A stretch of 64,000 bases of DNA, taken from Allokutzneria sp. A3M-2-11 16 (GTDB taxonomy: Bacteria; Actinomycetota; Actinomycetes; Mycobacteriales; Pseudonocardiaceae). A model generated the notes under the pieces. That model did no database searches. It was not told the origin of the DNA and saw only the letters and a list, made by a program, of their open reading frames with translations. Made by a program: the position numbers and the translations under genes. Below, piece by piece: positions 16,372 through 26,000 of the stretch. Every line of letters starts with the position of its first letter. Position 1 is the stretch's first letter. The stretch spans positions 1-64,000 of the forward strand of contig NZ_JANAVO010000012.1 in assembly GCF_024213555.1 (NCBI RefSeq). Direction: 5' to 3'.

Positions 16372-18912
16372 TCAGGCGCCCGCGATGCCGAAGCGGTTCG
16401 CCAGGTAGGCGGACAACGCGCCGGGGGAACCGTTCGTCCACAGTGGATGGTCGGGGATGAGCAGGCCGAGCGCCCGCTCCACCCGGAGCCGCAGTTCGGC
16501 GGCCACGGCCTCGTCGACGCCCAGCTCCAGCAGGGGGGTGCCGGAGTCGATCAGCACGCTCTCCGGGAGGCCGAGCACCGCGCGGAGGTGGCGGATCAGG
16601 TCGTGCTCCACGTCGGCGCGGGTCAGCGGATCGTGTTGCGCGCCGCGCGGTGCCTTCTGGCGGCCGGACAGCTGGACGTCCTTGATCACCAACAGCACGG
16701 TGCCCTCGCGGTCGGTGACGGTGACGGTGCCCGACAGCTCGGTCAGCTCGCATCGGCAGTACGTGGCGCGCCGGAGATCACCGTGCACCCGCAGCATCCC
16801 GGCCGACACCGGCAGCAGACCGGCCCCGAGCATGTGCAGGCAGGCGTCGAGCAGCACCGGGTGCACGACGAACCGGGTGGAAGCGCCGCGCACGGCCCGC
16901 GGCACGCGCACGCGGGCGAGGCCGGGGCCGAGGAGGCCGACGATCGCGGTGAACGCCGGGCCGTGGTGGATGCCGTGGCTGCGCGAGGTCTCATACAGCT
17001 CGGCGGGGTCGGTGGGCACGCCGTCGATCTCCACGGGCGGCTCCTGGCGGAACTCCACGTAGTGGCGGACGGCGGCCGTGGCGAGGCGGGTCCACTCGCT
17101 GCCCGCGCGGCCGAAGACCTCGATCTTCGCCCGCTCGTCGTCTGTCGGGGTGAGCTGCGTCGAGATCGTCGTGCGGCGCCCCAACTCGACCCGGTGGTGC
17201 AGCTCGACGCCACGCACCTCGACGGCGTGTGGAGGGCAGTCGAAGTGCTCGGTGGCCGCTGCGAGGACCATCTCGAAGTACGCGGCGCTGGTCAGGACCG
17301 GGACGTCGTCGATGCGGTGGTCGGCCAGCCACGGCAGCTCGGCGGTGCCGATCTCCGCCTGCCACACGCGCCTGCGGGTCGCGGGCACCTCGACGCGCGT
17401 GCCCAGCAGCGGATGCGCCTCCACCCGCGCGGGCGCGGGCGGGAACACCGTGCGGTCCCAAGCGGTCGGCGGCAGGTCGAGCAGTTCGCCGTGGGTGATC
17501 ACGGTGTCCACGCCGGGCGACTTCGGGCCCGCGCGCAGCGCCGCGACGAGCTGATCGATGTCGGAGGCGGTCACCACGGCCTGCACGGCGCGGGGCCGCC
17601 GCCGGGCGAGGGTGTAGGCGACATCTTGGAGGCAGCTGTCCGCGCCGTCGCCCTCCAACCAGTCGGCCAGCCGCGTCGCGGTCTCGGCGAGCGCGAGCGG
17701 TGTGCTCGCCGACAGGGGCACCACTACCCGGCTAGGCAATGGTTTGCGCGGCGTCGGGGTGCGCGGCGGGGCGGGTTCGAGCAGCACGTGCGCGTTGCCC
17801 CCGTGTTCGTCCATTGTGGACACTGCGGCGAGGCGGGCGGTGTCGGGCCACACGGTCGGCCTGGTGGGCACGGTCAGCCCGGTGTCCTCGGCGGACAGCG
17901 ACGGGTGCCACGCGGTGAAGTGCGGTGTCGGCGGGATGATCCCGGCGCGCACCGCGAGCACCGCCTTGATCAGCCCGGCCATCCCGGACACGGGACCGGT
18001 GTGCCCGAGGTTGGACTTCACCGCGCCGAGCGCGCACCGGTAGACCTTGCTGAGCGCGGTGAACTCGGCGGCGTCCTCGGCGAGCACCCCGCTGCCGTGC
18101 GTCTCCACGAACCCGACCTCGTCCCCGCGCGCCTCGGCGGCGGCGAGCGCCTGGCCGAACACGGTGGCCAGATCGCTGCGACCGATGGCGGAGGAACGGA
18201 TCACCGCGAGCACGCGGTCGTTGTCGTACAAGGCATCCGTGAGCCGCTTGAGCACGACGACGCCGCAGCCCTCGCTGCGCACGAAGCCGTCGGAGCGCGC
18301 CTCGAAGGCCCGGCAGCGGCCGGAGGTGGACAGGACTCCCTTGGTGGACAAGGAGATCGACTCCGCCGGGTCCAGCACGAGCGTGGCCGCGCCGACCAGG
18401 GCGACGTCGCAGTCGCGGGCCCGCAGGCTCGCCGAAGCCAGGTGCAGCGCGGCCAGCGCGGAGGAGTCCCCGGCGTCCACCGCGACGCTCGGGCCGGACA
18501 GGCCGAGCAGGGTCGCGATCCGCCCGGCGCCCGACCCGGTGGTGAACAGCCCGGCGTCGGCGTTGGGCAGTCCGGCGTGCTCCAGCGCCTCCACCGCGAC
18601 CTGCGCCAGCAGCCGGTCGCGCTGGTCGAACCCGGGGGTGCCGCCGAAGAACGCCGCGTCGAAGGCGTGCGGGTCGTGCAGGAACCCGCCCCACGAGGAC
18701 GACGTGCGGCCGGGCACCAGGGGTTCGGGATCGAAGAGCGCGTCGACGTCCCAGCGGTCGGCGGGGATCTCGGTGACCGCGTCGTGGCCCTCGACGAGCA
18801 GCCGCCAGTACGCCGAGGGCGAGTCGGCGCCGCCCGGCAGGCGGCAGCCGATGCCGAGCACCGCGAGGGGTTCGGCGGGCGGGAGTTCGGAGAGCGGTGC
18901 GGTGTGGTTCAC
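16372..18912 (-). CDS. Degenerate PKS-like protein KS-DH-ACP lacking AT and key catalytic residues
   Basis: An intact 846-residue frame from GTG 18912. The KS domain (about 12-385) keeps both histidines (VETHGSG, KSNLGHTG), but the nucleophile loop TACSS is AGDSS: Asp149 replaces cysteine (codon 18466-18468). The usual DPQQR is DQRDR. There is no AT. A short linker leads into a DH-like fold (about 495-735) in which HxxxGxxxxP has become HRIDDVPVLT, while DACLH is kept. The C-terminal ACP (about 760-846) has LGVDEAV: Glu801 replaces the phosphopantetheine serine (16510-16512). Every swinging-arm and acyl-binding nucleophile is gone, yet the frame is open. It lies beside the active PKS genes on the opposite strand. 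It may be a scaffold, a decoy or a regulatory PKS relative. Confidence 0.85.
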   Translation of the reverse strand: MNHTAPLSELPPAEPLAVLGIGCRLPGGADSPSAYWRLLVEGHDAVTEIPADRWDVDALFDPEPLVPGRTSSSWGGFLHDPHAFDAAFFGGTPGFDQRDRLLAQVAVEALEHAGLPNADAGLFTTGSGAGRIATLLGLSGPSVAVDAGDSSALAALHLASASLRARDCDVALVGAATLVLDPAESISLSTKGVLSTSGRCRAFEARSDGFVRSEGCGVVVLKRLTDALYDNDRVLAVIRSSAIGRSDLATVFGQALAAAEARGDEVGFVETHGSGVLAEDAAEFTALSKVYRCALGAVKSNLGHTGPVSGMAGLIKAVLAVRAGIIPPTPHFTAWHPSLSAEDTGLTVPTRPTVWPDTARLAAVSTMDEHGGNAHVLLEPAPPRTPTPRKPLPSRVVVPLSASTPLALAETATRLADWLEGDGADSCLQDVAYTLARRRPRAVQAVVTASDIDQLVAALRAGPKSPGVDTVITHGELLDLPPTAWDRTVFPPAPARVEAHPLLGTRVEVPATRRRVWQAEIGTAELPWLADHRIDDVPVLTSAAYFEMVLAAATEHFDCPPHAVEVRGVELHHRVELGRRTTISTQLTPTDDERAKIEVFGRAGSEWTRLATAAVRHYVEFRQEPPVEIDGVPTDPAELYETSRSHGIHHGPAFTAIVGLLGPGLARVRVPRAVRGASTRFVVHPVLLDACLHMLGAGLLPVSAGMLRVHGDLRRATYCRCELTELSGTVTVTDREGTVLLVIKDVQLSGRQKAPRGAQHDPLTRADVEHDLIRHLRAVLGLPESVLIDSGTPLLELGVDEAVAAELRLRVERALGLLIPDHPLWTNGSPGALSAYLANRFGIAGA

Positions 18913-19184
18913 CGATGCGGCTCCAGTGCTGGGACGGGCGAGGGGTGGGCGAAAGTTACAGCACGGAAGTGACCGGAAAGGGGGTCACCTGCGGCTGAGG
19001 CCCAATCCGGACAGAGAACTGAAGTAGATTCACCCATTCGGGTGGCAACATTAGGTGTTTTCCCGGGGAATGTGGACGTGAAGCCACCTCAAGAAGGCGT
19101 CAAGGGATACTTTTGCAAGTTTTTTCTTGCGCTCTGCCGGGCGCGGAAATCCGGGTGCGCGCGGCGCCGGGATGAGGTGTTCTG

Positions 19185-19910
19185 ATGATCATGGAATTCG
19201 GCTCCGGTTGGGACAGCGCGGCCACCCTCGTCGACGGCCGCTGGGTCGAGCGCAGGCCGCGCCGCCCGGAGGTGGCGCCCCGGCTCCTCGCGGAGGCCCG
19301 CCTCCTGTCGTGGCTGGCGCCCCTGCTGCCGCTGCCCGTGCCCCGGCCGGTGATCTTCAGCGCGGAGCCGTTGGTGCTGCGGCACGAACTCGTGCCCGGC
19401 GAGCCCGCCGAGCGACTGGCCGCCGTCGACGGGCGCGTGCTCGGCCGGTTCCTGCGCGCCCTGCACGACGTCGACCCCGTCGAACCCGTGCACGAGGCCG
19501 ATCTGGGTGAGCTGGACCGGTTTCGCGAGGAGGTGGTCCCGCTGCTGCCAGACTGCCCGCGCGCGACCGCCCTTCTCGACGAGTTTCGGTCTGTGTCGAA
19601 GGATTGCCTGGTGCACGGCGACCTGGGGCCGGAACACGTCTTGTGCCGGGACGGTGCTGTCAGCGGGGTGATCGACTGGACGGACGCGCACCTCGGCGAC
19701 CCGGCGATCGACCTCGCGTGGGCGCTGTTCGGCACCCCGCCCGAGTTCGCCCACGCGCTGGCGGAAACCTATGGGGTGTCAGGGAAACTGCGGCGGCGCG
19801 CGCTCCTGTGGCATCGGCTCGGGCCGTGGTACGAGGTGACCCACGGCCTCGACACCGGGCGGCCCGAGCTGGTGCGCGACGGCATCGCCGGGATCGTCTC
19901 CCGGCTCTGA
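19185..19910 (+). CDS. Aminoglycoside phosphotransferase-family kinase
   Basis: A 241-residue APH/choline-kinase-fold protein. The catalytic loop is LVHGDLGPEHVL, with His where the usual Asn sits. The metal-binding segment is VIDWTDAHLGDPAIDLAW. GAGG lies about 9 nt before ATG 19185. It is divergent from the degenerate PKS gene and 111 nt upstream of the first large PKS gene. In this position it may phosphorylate the cluster product, as a self-resistance step like macrolide phosphotransferases, or phosphorylate a biosynthetic intermediate. The family is secure; the role is inferred. Confidence 0.82.
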   Translation: MIMEFGSGWDSAATLVDGRWVERRPRRPEVAPRLLAEARLLSWLAPLLPLPVPRPVIFSAEPLVLRHELVPGEPAERLAAVDGRVLGRFLRALHDVDPVEPVHEADLGELDRFREEVVPLLPDCPRATALLDEFRSVSKDCLVHGDLGPEHVLCRDGAVSGVIDWTDAHLGDPAIDLAWALFGTPPEFAHALAETYGVSGKLRRRALLWHRLGPWYEVTHGLDTGRPELVRDGIAGIVSRL

Positions 19911-20021
19911 CCCACCGCACGTTCACTCGTTCAGCGGCGGTTTTCTCTGGCCTATGCCCATGTACGGTCCCCGGGGGGCGGATCCACGGGTACCGAACGC
20001 ACTAGCGCATGAGGTGTGGCC

Positions 20022-23000
20022 ATGGATCTGTCGTCCGCCGCTGTCGAAGAGTGGATCGTCGGCCGCGTCGCCGCGCTGTGCGGTGGCGAGGTCGGACCGA
20101 ACGATCCGTTCACGCGGCACGGGATGGACTCCCGGGGGCTCACCGGTCTGACCGCGGAGTTGGGCGAGCTGCTCGGCCGCGCGGTGTCGGCCACCCTCGT
20201 CTGGACCCACCCGACGCCGCGCGAGCTGGCCAGGCACCTCGCCGACCCCGAGCCCGCGCGTGCTGAGCTGCCGGTTTTCCGGACCGCTGAGCCGATCGCG
20301 ATCGTGGGGCTCGCCTGCCGACTACCCGGCGGGGCGAGCCCGGAGGAGTTCTGGCGGCTGCTCCGCGAAGGACGCGACGCCGTCGTGGACGCGCCCGCCG
20401 CGCGCGGCACGACCGGCAGGGGCGGGTTCCTCGACCGGATCGACGAGTTCGACGCCGCGTTCTTCGACATCTCCCCGCGCGAGGCGGCGCACGTGGACCC
20501 GCAGCAGCGGCTCGCCCTGGAGCTGGCGTGGGAAGCGCTGGAGAACGCGGGCATCCCGCCGCGCGGGCTCGCGGGCGGGCGGACCGGTGTCTTCGTCGGC
20601 GCGATGTGGGGCGAGTACAGCGCCGCGCCCGACCAGCTCGGCCAGCATTCCCTGGCGGGCACCGATCCGAGCGTGATCCCGGCGCGGATCTCCTACGCGC
20701 TCGGGCTGCGCGGGCCGAGCCTCCAGGTCAATACCGCGTGCTCGTCGTCGCTGGTCGCGGTCCACCTCGCCGCGCAGAGCCTGCGGGAGGGCGACTGCGA
20801 TCTCGCGCTCGTCGGCGGGGTGAGCCTGATGCTCGACCCCACGACCGGCGTCGCGCTGCGGGAACTCGGCGCGCTCGCCCCGGACGGCCGCTCGAAGGCG
20901 TTCGACGCGCGCGCTGACGGGTACGGGCGCGGCGAGGGCGGCGGGTTCGTGGTGCTCAAACGGCTGAGCGAGGCCACGGGGGACCGCGTGCTGGCCGTGA
21001 TCCGGGGCAGCGCGGTCAACAACGACGGCGCGAGCAACGGTCTCACCGCCCCGAACCCCTTGGCGCAGCAGGAGGTTCTGCGCAGCGCCTATCAGCGCGC
21101 GGGGATCAGTCCGGCGGACGTGCAGTACGTGGAGGCGCACGGGACTGGCACCGAGCTGGGCGATCCGATCGAGGCCAGCGCGCTGAACGCGGTGCTGTGC
21201 GTCGATCGGCCCGCGGAGAAGCCGTTGCGGATCGGCTCGGTGAAGTCCAGCATCGGCCACCTTGAGGCGGCTGCCGGGATGGCGGGACTGATCAAGGTCG
21301 TGCTGGCGATGCGGCACCGTGCGCTCCCGCCGAGCCTGGCCTTCGAGGAGCCCAACCCGCACATCCCGTTCGAGGACTGGCGACTGCGGGTGCAGCAGGA
21401 TCTCACTGAGTGGACCGATGAGCGCCTCCTCGCCGGGGTGAGCGCTTTCGGCTTCGGCGGCACCAACTGCCACGTCGTCCTTGAAGGCGGTCCTTCACCG
21501 GAGCCGCGAGTGTCCGCGGGTGAGGCGGTGTTCGTCTTCGGCGGTCAGGGTTCGCAGTGGCCGGGCATGGCCGCCGACCTGCTGCGCGACGAACCTGTGT
21601 TCCGGCGGGCGTTCGAGCGTTGCGACGCGGTGATCGCGCCGAGGATCGGGCGCTCGCTCACCACGTTGCTGGACGACGACTGGCTGACCGACACCGCCAT
21701 CGCGCAGCCCGCGATCTTCGCCATGCAGGTCGCGCTCGTGGAACTGCTGCGCTCGCGCGGTGTCGAGCCGGTCGCGGTCACGGGCAGCAGCATGGGCGAG
21801 GTCGCGGCGGCCTGGACGGCGGGCGCGCTGGACCTGGAGACGGCGGCGGTGCTGATGTGCGAGCGCAGCCGGATCGCGAGCGGGCTCAGCGGCTCCGGGG
21901 CGATGGCCGCGCTGGAACTGCCCGAAGCGGACGTGGCGGACCTGGTGCGGGGCAAGGACGTGTGGACCGCCGGGGTCGCGGGTCCGCGCTCGACGGTGAT
22001 CTCCGGAGACGCGGCGGCCGTGCGGCAGGTGATGGACGCTGCCGTCCGATCTGGGCGGATTCGGGTGGATTACGCGTCCCACAGCCCTTATGTGGAGCCG
22101 ATCTTGCCCTCGTTGCGAGCAGCGCTCGCCGGAATCCAGGGCAGCACGTGCCGAATCCCGTTCTATTCGGCGGTGACCGGGGGTGAGCTGCCCGGCGAGG
22201 CACTGGACGCGGAGCACTGGGTGCGCACCGAGCGCGATCCGTGGCGGCTGTCGTCGGCGCTGGAGGCGTTGCTCGCGAACGGGCACACCGTGTTCGTCGA
22301 TGTGAACCCGCACGCTGTTCTCGTTGAGCCGCTTGAACAAGTCATCGCCGACTCAGGGAAGGCCGCCGTCGCGGTGGCCGCGTTGCGGCGGGGGACCACC
22401 GTGCCCAGGGGGTCTCGGCAACAGTTGCTCTTCCTTTCGGCCAGGACCGAAGATGCACTGCGGCGGGCCGCCTTCGATGTGGCAGAGTGGTTGATGGCAA
22501 ACAACAATTCCGCCCCGAACGACGTTTGCCACACGCTCTCGGCACGGCGTAGCCACCACGAGTTCCGGCTGTCCGTCGCCGGGGACACGCACGCCGCGAT
22601 GGCCGATGCCCTGCGCACGGCCGAGTTCTCCCGCGCTTGGGCGGACGACGCGGTGTTCGTCTTCTCCGGGCAAGGCACGCAGTGGAGTGGGATGGGTCGC
22701 GCGCTGCTCGAACGAGAACCGGCGTTCCGCGCCGCCGTCGAGTCCTGCGACGACCTGTTCGCGCCCATGGCGGGCTGGTCCCTGATCGATGCCGTGAACG
22801 GCGAGCTGACCGACACCGATGTCATCCAGCCGGTGCTCTTCGCGATTCAGGTCGGACTGGTCGAGTTGTTGCGGGAACACGGCATCAGCCCGGCTGCGGT
22901 GATCGGGCACAGCGTCGGAGAGGTGGCCGCGGCCTACGCTGCCGGGGTGCTTCGCTTGGAGGAGGCGGTTCGCGTCGTCTACCACCGCGGGCGCTTGATG

Positions 23001-26000
23001 CGTCGCACTGCCGGGCTGGGCCGCATGGTGTCGGTGGCCATGTCGGAGGAAACCGCGCGGGAGCTGCCCGAGGTGCGTGCGGGCCGGGTGGACATCGCCG
23101 CCGTCAACGATCCCAGTTCCGTTGTGCTCGCGGGTGACGTGAGTGGACTCGGCGGGCGGGAACTCCGCGTCGACTACGCATTCCACAGCCGCCACATGGA
23201 TTCGATCCTGGATGAGCTGGCCGAAGCGCTCAGCGACCTTTCCCCGCAGCCGCCGACGATTCCGGTCTACAGTTCCGGAGATCGGTTCGACGCCGAGCAC
23301 TGGGTGCGCAATGTCCGTGACACCGTTCGGTTCGCGGACCATGTGAGTGAGGCGGTCTCGGCGGAGCATCGGCTGTATGTGGAGATCGGGCCGCATCCGG
23401 CACTCGTGGACAACATCGAGGAATGTGTTGCCGCCGAAGGACAGTACGGGCGAGCGGTTGGTGTTCTCCGCCGTGGCGAAGACACTGTGCTCCGGGCTTT
23501 GGGTGACCTGTACCGACATGGCCTCGACGTGTCCTTTGTAGACGGATCATTGATCGATCTGCCGGGATATCCGTGGCAGCGGGAGCGGTACTGGCACTCC
23601 GGCGCGCATGCTCGCGATGACCGCTTGCACACCCTTGAGTGGCGGCGGCGTGAACACCACGAGCCGGTCACCTCCGTTTCTGGGACTTGGTTGGTGCTGC
23701 GCGATGAACTCGGGGTCGGCGCGGCGGTGGCGGAGCGGCTGCGTTCGTACGGCGCGGAGTGCGTGGATTCGGTGGCAGCGCTGACCGCGGCGCCTGCGGG
23801 GGTGGTGTGGCCGTACGGTGCGCATGTCGACGTCGAGGAGCTGCGTGGGTGGCGGGATCTGCCGCGGTTATGGCTGGTCACGCGTGATCATCGGCAGGCG
23901 TCGTTGTGGGGCCTGGGGAAGTCGCTCGCGTTGCGGCATCCCGAGTTCGACTGGGCTCGCGTTGAATTCAGCGATGTTGATCTGCTCGTGCGAGAGCTGG
24001 CTGCGGACTCCGATGAGACCGACGTGGAGTTGCGGTCGGATGGTCGTTACGTGGCAAGGGTTGTGCGCGCCGCCGATGCCGTGGGACGCGATGGCGGTCT
24101 GACGTTCCGCGACAACGGGACGTATCTGGTGGTCGACGCTTCCCTTGAAGTGCCGCGGGGGCAGGTCGTCGGCTCGTATGGCGGCGAGCGGCTGAGCGGC
24201 ATCGTGTACGGCGGTGGGCAGGCTGATGTCGCGTGGCAGCTGCACGAGCTGTCGCTTGAGCACGATCTCGACTTCTTCGTGCTGTTGTCGTCGGGTGCCT
24301 CGCTGCTCGGTGATGGGCCGGACGCGGAGAGCGGGGCTGTCTTCGACGCGATCGCGCGGCACCGACGAGAACTGGGGCTGCCCGCGTTCAGCGTCGGTGG
24401 TGATCACCGTGTGCTGAGCGGTGTCCTCCCGTCCGCCCCGGCCCAGCTCACGGTTGTGGACCTCGATGTGCGGCAGTGGTTGGAGGTGCATCCGGCTGCT
24501 GCGGGAACACCGCTGCTGTCGGAGCTTCCCAGGGACACGGTGCGCGGGCCGAGCCTGGATCTCCGCACGGTCACGCCGAGGCTGCTGGAGGAGCACCTGG
24601 TCGAGCAGCTGGCCAGGACGCTGCACCAGGAACCGTCCACTGTGGATGTGTCGACGCCGTTCCGCAGCCTCGGGCTGGAGTCGCTGATGGCGGTGGAGCT
24701 GCGCAACCGCCTGGAGAACAGCATCGGTGTGCGGTTGTCCGTCGCGCTGTTGTTCACCTACTCCACCGTGTCCGAGCTGGCCGAGTACCTCTTGGCCGAA
24801 CGCTCGGGCGAGAGTGTTCCGGAGCAGCGGCGGGACACGACGACGGAGCCGATCGCCATCGTCGGGATGGGCTTGCGGGTGCCGGGCGGAGCCGATGACC
24901 CGGAGTCGTTCTGGCGCCTGCTCGAAGACCGGGTGGACGCCGTGACCGAGGTCCCGGAGCACCGTTGGCCGCGTTCCGAGGGGCCCGCGGGCTGGGGCGG
25001 ATTCCTGTCCGAGGTGGACGGTTTCGACGCCGAGTTCTTCGGGATCTCACCCCGGGAGGCCAAGAGCCTCGACCCGCAACAGCGCCTGCTGCTCGAAGTC
25101 ACCTGGGAGGCGCTGGAGCGCGCGGGCACGCCGCCGGAAGGGCTGACCGGGTCGAGCACCGGGGTGTTCGTCGGCATGGTGGTCAACGATTACGACAAGC
25201 TCAACGCGGAGCGGGACATCTACACCGTGACGGGCAACGGGCACTCCTTCCCCGCGGGGCGGCTGTCCTACCAGCTCGGCGCGCAGGGCCCGAGCATGAC
25301 TGTGGACACCGCCTGTTCGTCCTCGCTCGTCGCCATCCACCTCGCCTGCCAGAGCTTGCGCGCGGGGGAGAGCACGCTCGCGCTCGCGGGTGGCGTGAAC
25401 CTGATGCTCGATCCCGACATGTCCGACATGCTCGCCGGGTCGAACGCGTTGTCCCCGGACGGCCGGTGCCGTACCTTCGACTCCCGCGCGAACGGATACG
25501 TGCGCGGCGAGGGCTGCGGAATGCTTGTGCTGAAACGGCTTTCCGACGCCGAGGCTGACGGCGATCCCGTGCTCGCCCTGATCCGGGGCTCGGCGGTGAA
25601 CTCCGACGGACGGTCTTCCGGTCTGACCGCGCCGAACGTCACCGCGCAGAAGGCGGTGCTGCGTCAGGCATTGCGGAACGCGGGCGCCGAGGCGAGCGAG
25701 ATCGGCTACGTGGAGACGCACGGCACGGGCACTCCGCTTGGCGATCCGATCGAGGTGACCGCCCTCGCCGACGTCCTCGACGGTGATCGCTGCGTGCTCG
25801 GTGCTGTCAAGACCAACATCGGCCACCTGGAGTCGGCGGCCGGGGTCGTGGGTGTGATCAAGACCGTGCTGGTGATGCAGCGGGAACGCATTCCGGCCAA
25901 CCTGCACATGCGCACGCTCAACCCGCGTATCGACCTGACCGGGACGCCGCTGGAGATCGCTTCCGAGCCCGTGGAATGGCGACCGGGCAAGCTCGCCGGG

